Positions 34,822-42,969 of a stretch of 44,225 bases of DNA are shown here, piece by piece. Made by a program: the position numbers and the translations under genes. Every line of letters starts with the position of its first letter. Positions within the stretch are counted from its first letter, which is position 1. This stretch comes from Planctomycetota bacterium (GTDB lineage: Bacteria > Planctomycetota > Phycisphaerae > Phycisphaerales > SM1A02), in assembly GCA_003671055.1 (NCBI GenBank), contig QWPV01000015.1, forward strand, positions 1 to 44,225, in the 5' to 3' direction. The notes below the pieces were generated by a model. The model was not told the DNA's origin and did not search any database. It saw only the letters and a program-made list of their open reading frames with translations.

Positions 34822-35411
34822 TGGAGGCTCCTCCCGAGCAGACTGCACACGCGCGCAACATCGAGAAGTGCGACGCGTGCGTCACTAGCGTCGACGCCCA
34901 ATCGAACGAGCGCGATTGTGCATCCATGCGCAGCGCGAGCGACGGTTGCGGGTGGCGCTTGAAATCGCCCTTCGCCCATGCGTTGCACGCCCTCGACTGC
35001 ATCCACAGCGAACGCCCAGCGTCCGCTCGTTGCCCCAATGACAATGAAGCGCGATGCGGAAGTGGATTGCCACTCCCCTGTTCCGAGCGCACGATCTAAT
35101 CGCGCGACCGGCGTTAACTCACCCGCGACATTGGCAAGTCCCGCGAACACTTGATTCGTGCGATGCGGAACTCTTCGCACAGGCGACAACGCGACGACGC
35201 GATACGAGTCGCCCGCTTCAATGGCAAAGCGCTCACCACCCAGTTCAAACACTAATAGGCTGCGCGTCACTCCGTCACTTGCTGCATCTGGCTGCGCGAC
35301 GATGCGCGTGTTCAACGCAACAACCACAGGGTCGATCGGACGCGCGAGCAATTCACGCATGCGACCGAATCCATCGGCGTCGACGGTGCGAGCGAGAGGT
35401 TTGTCGCTCAT
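34818..35411 (-). CDS. cheW: CheW-like adaptor with N-terminal extension (WspD-like)
   Basis: Adaptor of 197 residues. An N-terminal extension of about 48 residues precedes a CheW domain: SLLVFELGGERFAIEAGDSY, VVALSPVRRVPHRTNQVFAG, NVAGELTPVARLDRALG, and RWAFAVDAVEGVQRM near the end. Such domains bridge receptors and CheA. The longer N-terminus and the place between cheR and cheA match wspD rather than wspB. It overlaps both neighbours by four bases (ATGA), so translation of cheR, this gene and cheA is probably coupled. Confidence 0.93.
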   Translation of the reverse strand: MSDKPLARTVDADGFGRMRELLARPIDPVVVALNTRIVAQPDAASDGVTRSLLVFELGGERFAIEAGDSYRVVALSPVRRVPHRTNQVFAGLANVAGELTPVARLDRALGTGEWQSTSASRFIVIGATSGRWAFAVDAVEGVQRMGEGRFQAPPATVARAAHGCTIALVRLGVDASDARVALLDVARVCSLLGRSLQ

Positions 35412-36562
35412 CGCGCGCCTCCTTCAGTTGCAAGGTGCGCTCGGAATGCGCGCGCGCGAAGCCGATCTGCTTCTGGGCTGCGACCCTGCTGCTCGAGCAG
35501 CATTCCGAGTTTGAGGAGCGCAGACTCTCGTGTTTGCTCAAGATACAAAGCTCTGCGGAACGAATGCTCTGCACTCACAGAGTCGCCCAACGCCAGTTCT
35601 TCTTCGGCGAGTGCTTCATGGAGCGAGGCATTGGATGGATCGCGCGCGACCGCATCTTGCGCGAGCATCAGCGGCGACAGCGGCTCTCGCGCGGGTACAG
35701 GTTTCGCTGCAGGGCTCAGGTGCCGCACTTCGGTTGCGCGAACAACGTTATTGAAAGTCGTCTCTCGAAGCGGTTGCGCGACCACTGTTCTCTCGCGTCT
35801 CGCGCGAAGCACAAATGCACCAACTTCAGTAACTGGCGCGAAGCCGCACTGTTCCGCAAGGCGCATCTCCGCATGACCGACAAACAGCAAGCCGTCGGGC
35901 GCAAGCACATCGCGCAACCGAGTGAGCACGCGCGTGCGAACGCTGTCCGAAAGATAGATCGCGACGTTGCGGAAAAAAATGATGTCGTATCGGGATTGCA
36001 ACACGCAACTCCGCAGATCGCCACGCGCGCATGCGATGCGTGAGAAAAGCGAACTCCGCAGCGCGATGCCAGGCGTGCTTGCAGAGACTGGTGTGAAGAA
36101 CACGTTCGCCCACGACGGCAACGGTTCGCGCGCAAGCATGCCCGCAAACACATTCGGCGCGCGCACAGCGTCCACGCACTGATCGATGCTCTCGACTGTG
36201 ATGCTCTCAGCAGGAAGACCCGCCGCAGCGAGAGTCGCGGCGATGCTCGAGGGCTCCGCGAGTCCGCCGCTCCCTGCGCTCAACGCGCGAATAGGTTGCG
36301 TCGTGCGCTGGTGAAGTCGACGAATGAATTCGAAGCTCGCGGCATACCGAAAGAGCCAAGTCTCGCTCGGCGCGCACGCAGCGATCACTCGCGATTGTTC
36401 TTCTGGGTTTGCCTTCACCAACTCGAGATACGCATCTGTACTGGCGCATTGCAGTGCACGCATGCGGTCCATCTGCAACGGCGTAAGCGCCTCGACGCTC
36501 ACCGCATCCGTGCGCAGCGCCCCTGTTTGACAAAGCCATTCCGCGAGTCGATGCGCACTCAT
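35408..36562 (-). CDS. cheR: CheR methyltransferase with C-terminal TPR (WspC-like)
   Basis: SAM-dependent receptor methyltransferase of 384 residues that methylates glutamates of the MCP. The CheR catalytic domain (about 45-250) has ALSAGSGGLAEPSSIA, the SAM-binding region, and IIFFRNVAIYLSDSVRTRVL followed by PDGLLFVGHAEMRL, which are family hallmarks. After a linker, residues about 290-375 form helical TPR-like repeats with DPSNASLHEALAEEEL and AEHSFRRALYLEQTRESALLKLG. A C-terminal TPR is typical of WspC. Start ATG 36562 overlaps the upstream cheW stop (ATGA). Confidence 0.94.
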   Translation of the reverse strand: MSAHRLAEWLCQTGALRTDAVSVEALTPLQMDRMRALQCASTDAYLELVKANPEEQSRVIAACAPSETWLFRYAASFEFIRRLHQRTTQPIRALSAGSGGLAEPSSIAATLAAAGLPAESITVESIDQCVDAVRAPNVFAGMLAREPLPSWANVFFTPVSASTPGIALRSSLFSRIACARGDLRSCVLQSRYDIIFFRNVAIYLSDSVRTRVLTRLRDVLAPDGLLFVGHAEMRLAEQCGFAPVTEVGAFVLRARRERTVVAQPLRETTFNNVVRATEVRHLSPAAKPVPAREPLSPLMLAQDAVARDPSNASLHEALAEEELALGDSVSAEHSFRRALYLEQTRESALLKLGMLLEQQGRSPEADRLRARAFRAHLATEGGAR

Positions 36563-37020
36563 GCGGACACGTCTCCGTTCAATGCGATCTCTAGAGGTAA
36601 CCGTCGCTGATCTGCAAGAAGACGATCGCAGCGAATCAACTGCAGCGTGCCGCCCTCTTCAGGAATCGTTGGACCAAGGTGTGCCGCACCGCCAAAGGCA
36701 AACCCTGCATGCGCACCCGCACCTTCAAAGTCTCGATTGCCAAGGCCTGTCACTTCCGCAACAAGAAGTCCGAGCACATCGCCTTCAAGCAATTGCACGA
36801 CAACGATGCGAGAGCCCATGCACAGCGCAGCACCTGAACCCACAACGATGCGCGACAGATCAATCAGCGGCACAAGCGAGCCACGACGATTGAACAGACC
36901 AAGCAACCAATCCGGTCCTGCTTGCGCTGCTCGATACTCCACCATCGGAAGCACTTCAAGGATCTCGCTCGCATCAATCGCGTAGCGTCGTCCCTCCATT
37001 TCGATGAAGAGCGCTTGCAC
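36559..37020 (-). CDS. cheW: CheW adaptor (WspB-like)
   Basis: Single-domain CheW adaptor of 153 residues. It opens LFIEMEGRRYAIDASEILEVLPM and continues WLLGLFNRRGSLVPLIDLSR, VVQLLEGDVLGLLVAEVTGL and a C-terminal LIRCDRLLAD, the usual CheW blocks. It starts with GTG 37020 immediately after the MCP stop codon (TAAGTG), with AAGGTAGG upstream as a ribosome binding site. Two different CheW proteins in one operon is a Wsp feature. Confidence 0.93.
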   Translation of the reverse strand: MQALFIEMEGRRYAIDASEILEVLPMVEYRAAQAGPDWLLGLFNRRGSLVPLIDLSRIVVGSGAALCMGSRIVVVQLLEGDVLGLLVAEVTGLGNRDFEGAGAHAGFAFGGAAHLGPTIPEEGGTLQLIRCDRLLADQRRLPLEIALNGDVSA

Positions 37021-39099
37021 TTAGCGGCCTACCTTTGGGAGCGTGAAGCGCGCGACAGTTTCTTGCAGCGTCGCAACCGCGTGTGAAAGTTCGTCCGCAA
37101 CGCGCGAGCACTCAGCAACGCTCTGGCCAGTTTCACGCGCGCCTGAAACGAGCACTTGCATCGCTTCGTGAATTTGGCTCACGCCGATCGCTTGACTCTG
37201 CATGCCTTCCTTCACTGCGCCGAATCGCTCGCTCGTTCGACTGAACTCTTCGATGACGTGACTGAGCCCTTGCCCAATCTGCGCGACTTCCGTGAGCCCA
37301 CTACGCATGTCAATCGCGAGCTGCCCCATCTCGCGTGTACCACTCGAAACGGCGTCTTGCATCTGTTGCACCATCCGCCCAATGTCAAGTGTTGCGGATG
37401 CCGTCTGGTCCGCAAGGTGACGCACTTCGCGTGCGACCACAAGGAATCCTCGACCAGATTCGCCTGCTTTTTCCGCTTCAATCGCTGCGTTCACGGAAAG
37501 TAGATTCGTTTGATCCGCGACTTTCGCAATCGTTGTGACAACCGTCGTGATCGCTTGCGCCTTCTCGCGAATCGCCTCGAGCCGCTCAGCAACTTCCGCC
37601 GTCGATCGATCTAATCGTTGCATGGAAGCCGCCATCGCGTCAATACCTGCGCGCCCCGCAGTTGCCGACTCCGCACCTCGCCGCGCGCCCGAGTCAACTT
37701 CATCCACACTGCGCAGGAGTTCCGCGCCAGTTCCACTGATCTCACGGACCGCCGCGGCAATCTGCGCAGTCGAACCGCTGAAGGATTCCGCAGTGCGCGC
37801 TTGCTGTCGAGAGGTTGCGCTCAACTCCGCAGCACTCGCCGCGAGTCGTTGCGCATTGCCCCGCACGCTTCCCACGATCGCGCCGAGTTCACGGCGCATC
37901 GATTCGATTCCACGGAGCAACTCCGCAGTCTCATCTTGGCCTTCGACCGCTGCACCCTCAAGCGAAAGTTCGCCCTGCGCGATCGACCGTGCGGCAACCT
38001 GTGCGCGAAGCACGCGTGAAGAGGTGCGTGCGGCGACGAGCCACAGCAAGACGAACACGATGGCGAGTCCAACGAACGCAGAGACAACATTGATGAGCAG
38101 CGTCTCGAGCGTCTCGGCGAATACTTCGCTCCGCGGCTTACGCAACACGAAATGCCAATCCCCTGGCGCGATCGTTGCTGCAACGTAGTAGCACTCCTCA
38201 CCGAGGACGGGATCCATGCGTTGGGAGAGTGTGATCTCACCAGAGCGCGCAATTTCATCGAAGAATGAAGCGTAACTTGTGCCCTTGATTTCTTTCGTGC
38301 GCAGTTTCTTCGCGAGCGAAGCGGCGTCGGTTCCTGCAGGGTCCGTGGTGGCGAGGAGATAAAACCCGCGCGTCTCGAGAAAAATATCGCCGCCCAATTC
38401 TTTCGCCATCGCTTCGAGTTCGCGCTGCATACGCGCGAGTGGAATGTCGGCGCCCGCAACCCCCGCGAATCGATTGTTGATCACGATGGGATAGACGCAC
38501 TCGATGATGTCATCGCCGTGATACGAATAAGGCTTCGTAAGGACGGTGCCAACTTCGCGCGCGCGTTCGTACAACTCCTTCGGATGCCTGTACCACAACC
38601 CGCCACCATCGACGGTGTCTTCCGTCTCTTCGAGCACCATTCCACCGACAGCGCTCGCGTCGTTGCGCACATAGGGAACAAATCTACCGCTGGCGTCCAT
38701 CGACTCAGGCGGCAACGTTGTCGATGCGAGCGCTGCTGCATCAGTTCCATCTGAAGCGGGTTCGTACACGATGTATGCGCTGTGGAAGTTTGGATTCGAT
38801 TTCGCAACGCGTCGAAGCAGCGCGAGCGTTTCCTCGCGTCGACCAAACATCCCAGCCTCTTGGACCTCCGCGAGCGTCTTCGAGAGCAGCGCGGCCTGTG
38901 CGTTCTCGCGTTGAATCTGATCCACAGCGTTACGCGTGCGATCACGCAATTCATTCTCAAGCGAGTCTGTAGAGGAGCTGAATGCACGAATACCGTTGCT
39001 CGTGAGTACTACCGCCAGCACGAGTGCGGTTGGAAGCACGCCCATGGCAAGGCTTCGGCCAAGAATCGACTGGAAGAACGGCGCTTTGGTCGTTGACAT
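37021..39099 (-). CDS. Methyl-accepting chemoreceptor with periplasmic Cache-type domain (WspA-like)
   Basis: Membrane receptor of 692 residues. Transmembrane helix 1 lies at about 16-38, a large periplasmic sensor at about 40-330, helix 2 at about 331-354, then HAMP and a signalling domain. The sensor has [18 protein letters not shown] and [12 protein letters not shown], pointing to a double Cache/PDC domain like those that bind small organic ligands. The hairpin tip reads [20 protein letters not shown] and continues [19 protein letters not shown], which closely resembles WspA-type receptors. WspA itself has a different, four-helix-type sensor, so the stimulus here probably differs. ATG 39099 is chosen by position before helix 1; the frame is open another 30 codons. 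Confidence 0.93.
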   Translation of the reverse strand: MSTTKAPFFQSILGRSLAMGVLPTALVLAVVLTSNGIRAFSSSTDSLENELRDRTRNAVDQIQRENAQAALLSKTLAEVQEAGMFGRREETLALLRRVAKSNPNFHSAYIVYEPASDGTDAAALASTTLPPESMDASGRFVPYVRNDASAVGGMVLEETEDTVDGGGLWYRHPKELYERAREVGTVLTKPYSYHGDDIIECVYPIVINNRFAGVAGADIPLARMQRELEAMAKELGGDIFLETRGFYLLATTDPAGTDAASLAKKLRTKEIKGTSYASFFDEIARSGEITLSQRMDPVLGEECYYVAATIAPGDWHFVLRKPRSEVFAETLETLLINVVSAFVGLAIVFVLLWLVAARTSSRVLRAQVAARSIAQGELSLEGAAVEGQDETAELLRGIESMRRELGAIVGSVRGNAQRLAASAAELSATSRQQARTAESFSGSTAQIAAAVREISGTGAELLRSVDEVDSGARRGAESATAGRAGIDAMAASMQRLDRSTAEVAERLEAIREKAQAITTVVTTIAKVADQTNLLSVNAAIEAEKAGESGRGFLVVAREVRHLADQTASATLDIGRMVQQMQDAVSSGTREMGQLAIDMRSGLTEVAQIGQGLSHVIEEFSRTSERFGAVKEGMQSQAIGVSQIHEAMQVLVSGARETGQSVAECSRVADELSHAVATLQETVARFTLPKVGR

Positions 39100-39110
39100 C
39101 TCTACTGCGC

Positions 39111-39116
39111 AAGATA
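39111..39116 (-). promoter_or_regulatory. Possible -10 element of the chemosensory operon
   Basis: TATCTT on the minus strand lies 11 bases before the receptor ATG. On the plus strand the overlapping bases read GATACT, which could serve the divergent DUF1232 gene. Both readings are tentative. Confidence 0.3.
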
Positions 39117-39187
39117 CTCGACATGCCGTGATGAGCAGCGCGCTGTTGCATTCACCAACGCAGCGCAAGGCAACCGATGAATTGTGC

Positions 39188-39463
39188 ATGACGATTCCCG
39201 AACTTCCTCCAATACCGCCGAAGGTGGCGCCTCCGCCTGCGGTTGTGCAAGTACCACCTCGTGGTGGTTGGTCAAAGTTCCTCGCAATCCTCGTGTTGCT
39301 TCTCTCTGGGCTCTATCTGATCAACCCGACATTGGGGGTCTTCGAGCTCCTCCCCGACAATCTCCCTCTCGTCGGCAATCTTGACGAAGCGTTCTTCACG
39401 CTTGCCTTCGTGTCCGCGCTCGCGTCGCTCGGTCTTCGAATTCCGTTCCTGCACAAGCGTTGA
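39188..39463 (+). CDS. Small DUF1232 (YkvA-like) membrane protein
   Basis: Protein of 91 residues. A Pro-rich N-terminus (about 1-26, [19 protein letters not shown]) precedes two hydrophobic segments: [15 protein letters not shown] and [15 protein letters not shown]. The sequence between, [22 protein letters not shown], matches the DUF1232 pattern of two membrane helices joined by a P-D-x-x-P-x-x-G-x-x-D motif. The function of the family is unknown. It is divergent from the chemosensory operon and convergent with the fucokinase gene. No good ribosome binding site is visible and the start could be upstream in the same frame. Confidence 0.72.
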   Translation: MTIPELPPIPPKVAPPPAVVQVPPRGGWSKFLAILVLLLSGLYLINPTLGVFELLPDNLPLVGNLDEAFFTLAFVSALASLGLRIPFLHKR

Positions 39464-39501
39464 ACGCTCAAGCGCACGTACGCACGCAGCCTCAGCCGAA
39501 T

Positions 39502-39516
39502 GCGGGCTCTGCCCGC
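39502..39516. terminator. Hairpin between convergent genes, possible bidirectional terminator
   Basis: GCGGGC-TCT-GCCCGC is a perfect six-base stem with a three-base loop in the 135-base gap between the convergent DUF1232 and fucokinase genes. No T-run follows on either strand, so it is not a classical intrinsic terminator. Confidence 0.4.
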
Positions 39517-39598
39517 GAAGGCGTACAGAAGAGAGCGAAACCGCGCGCCGTCGACGCCGTCTGACGAATGCAACCCAACGCGCGGTCAGTCGCGAACG

Positions 39599-42538
39599 CT
39601 ATAACACCGCGCAGCGCAGACCAATCGGGTCGACTTCAAAGGGAAACGCTCGCGCTCGTGGATGTTGCGGGTGACGCTGAATGTCTTGACGAAGCGCCTC
39701 CGCGCGCTGTGCGTCCTTCGCGATGAGCAACATGAATCCGCCGCCGCCAGCGCCTGCGAAACATGCTGCGGACAGCTTCGATTTCCAACGCGTGAGAAGC
39801 GCATCCGACGATGGTGGACAGCAACCCGCGTCGATCGTTCGCTTCAGTCGCATATAGGTTGCGAGTTCGTCCGCGACACCATCAACGCTGCCTGATAGGA
39901 GTGCGCCACGCATGCGATGCGCGTTCTCATGAAGTTCGGCAACCGCGCGGCGCGTGGACGGGGTGCGCACGAGCCAATTCCAAACCACGGATTCGAGGAT
40001 GTTCTTCGCCATCCGCCGCTCGCCAGTGAAATAGAGGATCGCGCGACTTTGTAAGGCCTCGACCGTGCGTCGCGGGGGAACGATGACTTCAGGAACCGGA
40101 ATCTGCATCGCGCCAGCCGATGTGCGAGAGATTTTAAATCCACCGAGCGCGCCGCCGACTTGATCTTGCCAACCGCCGCGTGTGGAAAGCATCTGCTCGA
40201 GCACGCTCGTCGATGTGAACAGTTTTTCCAGCGGACACTCGCGACCGAACAATCGTTCGAGGCTGTAGATCGTCGATGCACCGAGGATCGAACTCGTTCC
40301 AAGTCCGCTTCCCTTGGGCACTGCGGAAAAGAGGGTGAGTGAAATCCCGCCGCCGATTTCCGCGAGCCACTCGGTGAGATTCGCTTTCGGATCACTCGGT
40401 GCTGCGCCCGAGAGCACGAGCGCGTTCTCCGCAAGTGAAGACCAGCGCGCGGGATCGTGGCGCGCATTGAGATCACTCATCGAGCGAATGACGCGCGTCT
40501 CGCCGAGATCTGTACTCGTGATGCGCAACACGAGTTCCTCTTCGAGCTTCGCAACAACTTGTGTTGGAAGTTGCCCGCGCAGCGTCACTGCGACATTGAC
40601 AACGCTTCCGCCAACTTCATTGCAAATCGGCGGCGTATCTGTCCAACCACCTGCAAGATCGATGCGCACTGGCGTCGATGTCCACACGGCTTGGTCAGGA
40701 AGAATCGCTGCGCGCGTAGGCGCCTCTGGAAGTTCGAAGCGGCTAAGCACCGCGTCACCCACTGCAGCGAATGCCGCTTCACGCAGTTCATTTGCGAAGA
40801 TGGCCGAGCCTGTGACGCGAACTTCTTGCGAGAGCCTCGCAGCGAGCGACGCCCGCATCACGGAATCACTCGCTTGCTTGATCGCTTGACGCGCTCGCGT
40901 CTTGTCTCGTGCGAGCCACAGCAGCGCGCGTGACGCTCGCTTACTCTCAAGCCCCGCCGCATCCGCAACGAGCAGGATTTCACGCATATTCATGCGTCGT
41001 GCGCTGAACCAACCCTTCGGTGGTTGCTCGCCCTTCCACATCCAATCGATCGCCCCCAACGGGTCCGAGCTGCCAGAAACCCGCCATAACTTCGCATCCC
41101 ACAATGCACCACCTGCGATGACGAGATCACGGACGCGCAGTCCGCATTGCGCAGCAAACTGCGCGAACGGTCGTCCTAAGAACGAGCCGCCTTGCTCAAG
41201 CGGTGTCTTGAAATCATCATCGCGTCCACAACAGACTGCGGCGCGCCCGCCGATGACTGGCATCACGCAGATCGAAACACCGTGTGGAAGTTGCAGCGTG
41301 TCGGTGTCGATCCCGACAAGCACATTCTCGCCACCAAGATCAAGCGTCTTCGCATGCACGAGATCAAGAACGGCTCGGTCGCGCGCAAGCGTGAGTGTTC
41401 CGATGGCAGATTCAAACATCACGGCGTTCGCGCACACGCCGTCGCTTGCACTCGCGATGGATCCTGCGTCGAAGCCAAAGCCGAAGCCAAAGCGATGTGC
41501 GACAGCAGCGTTGCCCACCACTGCATCGAGCAGTTCGCGCGTGGTGCCGATGTGCAGAAACTCGCCTGTCTCAGCGCGTTCACAGCGAAACGGTGTGCGA
41601 CGAAGTCCTGCATACATTGCACGGAGTTTGGGGCGAAGCGCGCGATCGCACTGCGCGAGATACGCCGCTTGCGTCACTCGTTTGGGCAGCGCGCAGAGAA
41701 TCTCGCGATACAGATCGAGTGGCGGAAGCTCGCCTCGGCTCGCCCGATCCGCGAGTGAACCCTTCTGCATCGACACACTCGCGTGCTTCAGAAGTCGTAC
41801 GCCGCTCGCCGACAGCAGTGCTTCCACCGCGTGCGGATCAAATGACATCAACCCCGTATCAACAAGCGCGGTGTCATCCTTCGCAAGTGCGCCAGCCGCG
41901 CGCATCAATTCGAGCGTGGGCTTCTGCAGAAACGCAACGACATCCTTCGTGCGTCCTTTCTGCACATACACGCCATGACGCGAGGCTCGATTCGCCGCCG
42001 CGCGCGTTGCAACACCGATGATGCCGGTTCCCTTGAAATGCACTGGCGCATGCTTCATGCCGAGTACACAGTCGCCAGCCGCGATCAACACTTCGCCGCC
42101 CTTTCGTGGCGGTAACGCGAGCAAGTCATCGAGCAGCAAATCGAACACCGCGCCCGCGCGTCCGTTTCCAACATCCATCGGAAGCGTCGCGAAAAGTTTG
42201 CCTTGCACGGCGTACATCGGCAGCCGTCGCGAGTCGCCTCCTGAATGCACAATGAGTATGCGTTGCTCTGCGAAGAGATCGCGCAGCTTTCGACGCGGCT
42301 TTGCGTCGCACTCCCGCAAGAGCTTCTCCGTCAGCGCTGCGAGTGCGAGCACGGTTGCTGCGCCCGAACCGATGCGTTGGTCGCGCGCGTCCGCGACAAC
42401 CAAACACTGCGCGCCGATCGGTAGTCGGCCTTCGCTCATTCGCGATGCGAGCGCAGCTTCATACGCAACAGCCTGACGGCGATTTGCTGCAGTCAGGACG
42501 ATCCAGTCAACGAGTGGAGGACTCGCACGCAGTCGCAT
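39599..42538 (-). CDS. fkp: Bifunctional L-fucokinase / GDP-L-fucose pyrophosphorylase (FKP-like)
   Basis: Cytoplasmic protein of 979 residues, near the 949 of Bacteroides FKP. The N-terminal half is a nucleotidyltransferase/fucokinase-type domain with VLTAANRRQAVAYEAAL, RIGSGAATVLALAAL and ILIVHSGGDSRRLPMYAVQG. A beta-helix-like middle has DLGGENVLVGID. The C-terminal GHMP kinase domain, from about residue 615, has STPVRIDLAGGWTDTPPI, SAVPKGSGLGTSSILGAS and CFAGAGGGGFMLLIAK, the three GHMP motifs. The known FKP phosphorylates L-fucose and then forms GDP-fucose from GTP. ATG 42538 is selected by the TACCTT element six bases upstream. A kinase for another 6-deoxy or heptose sugar is an alternative. 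Confidence 0.85.
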   Translation of the reverse strand: MRLRASPPLVDWIVLTAANRRQAVAYEAALASRMSEGRLPIGAQCLVVADARDQRIGSGAATVLALAALTEKLLRECDAKPRRKLRDLFAEQRILIVHSGGDSRRLPMYAVQGKLFATLPMDVGNGRAGAVFDLLLDDLLALPPRKGGEVLIAAGDCVLGMKHAPVHFKGTGIIGVATRAAANRASRHGVYVQKGRTKDVVAFLQKPTLELMRAAGALAKDDTALVDTGLMSFDPHAVEALLSASGVRLLKHASVSMQKGSLADRASRGELPPLDLYREILCALPKRVTQAAYLAQCDRALRPKLRAMYAGLRRTPFRCERAETGEFLHIGTTRELLDAVVGNAAVAHRFGFGFGFDAGSIASASDGVCANAVMFESAIGTLTLARDRAVLDLVHAKTLDLGGENVLVGIDTDTLQLPHGVSICVMPVIGGRAAVCCGRDDDFKTPLEQGGSFLGRPFAQFAAQCGLRVRDLVIAGGALWDAKLWRVSGSSDPLGAIDWMWKGEQPPKGWFSARRMNMREILLVADAAGLESKRASRALLWLARDKTRARQAIKQASDSVMRASLAARLSQEVRVTGSAIFANELREAAFAAVGDAVLSRFELPEAPTRAAILPDQAVWTSTPVRIDLAGGWTDTPPICNEVGGSVVNVAVTLRGQLPTQVVAKLEEELVLRITSTDLGETRVIRSMSDLNARHDPARWSSLAENALVLSGAAPSDPKANLTEWLAEIGGGISLTLFSAVPKGSGLGTSSILGASTIYSLERLFGRECPLEKLFTSTSVLEQMLSTRGGWQDQVGGALGGFKISRTSAGAMQIPVPEVIVPPRRTVEALQSRAILYFTGERRMAKNILESVVWNWLVRTPSTRRAVAELHENAHRMRGALLSGSVDGVADELATYMRLKRTIDAGCCPPSSDALLTRWKSKLSAACFAGAGGGGFMLLIAKDAQRAEALRQDIQRHPQHPRARAFPFEVDPIGLRCAVL

Positions 42539-42544
42539 GTTCGA

Positions 42545-42550
42545 AAGGTA
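42545..42550 (-). promoter_or_regulatory. fkp: Putative leaderless -10 element of the FKP gene
   Basis: TACCTT on the minus strand is six bases from the ATG at 42538. It shares the 59-base divergent region with the mutarotase gene. Confidence 0.5.
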
Positions 42551-42584
42551 GCACAGTGCACCGCGACTCAACGCATGAATCGGC

Positions 42585-42590
42585 TACCCT
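42585..42590 (+). promoter_or_regulatory. Putative leaderless -10 element of the mutarotase gene
   Basis: TACCCT ends seven bases before the ATG at 42598. It mirrors the TACCTT element of the divergent FKP gene 35 bases away, so one regulator could control both. Confidence 0.5.
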
Positions 42591-42597
42591 TAAGCTG

Positions 42598-42969
42598 ATG
42601 CGCGTCTTTGCTCAAGCTCTTGATCTCAAAGATGATCCCGCATTGATTGCGGAGTATGTCGCGCTCCACCGCGAGGTCTGGCCTGAAGTCACGCAGTCAC
42701 TGCGAAAGATTGGCATCACGTCGATGCGAATCTATCGAGGCGGGACTCGATTGTTTATGGTGATTGAAGCCGACGACGAATTTGATGTTGCGCGCTATCA
42801 GGCGTACGCGCAAGAACCCCGAACCGGTGCCTGGGATGCGCTCACGCGACGATTTCAACAACCAACACCGTTCGCGCAGCTCGGAGAGTGGTGGTCACCA
42901 CTCGAAGAAATATTCGACCTCAACGCCAACTTGGGCACAGTGAACAGACAGTCGTATCTCCATGAGTGA
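42598..42969 (+). CDS. L-rhamnose/L-fucose mutarotase family protein (DUF718)
   Basis: Small cytoplasmic epimerase-like protein of 123 residues. The family blocks are clear: QALDLKDDPALIAEYVALHREVWPEV, ITSMRIYRGGTRLFMVIEAD and a C-terminal EWWSPLEEIFDL. The His of the LHREVWPEV block and the aromatic WW pair correspond to active-site positions in RhaM. Members interconvert alpha and beta anomers of 6-deoxy-L-sugars. Next to a divergent fucokinase gene, L-fucose is the more likely substrate than rhamnose. Its stop overlaps the next gene's start (ATG at 42962) by eight bases, suggesting co-translation with the metallo-beta-lactamase gene. Confidence 0.9.
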   Translation: MRVFAQALDLKDDPALIAEYVALHREVWPEVTQSLRKIGITSMRIYRGGTRLFMVIEADDEFDVARYQAYAQEPRTGAWDALTRRFQQPTPFAQLGEWWSPLEEIFDLNANLGTVNRQSYLHE

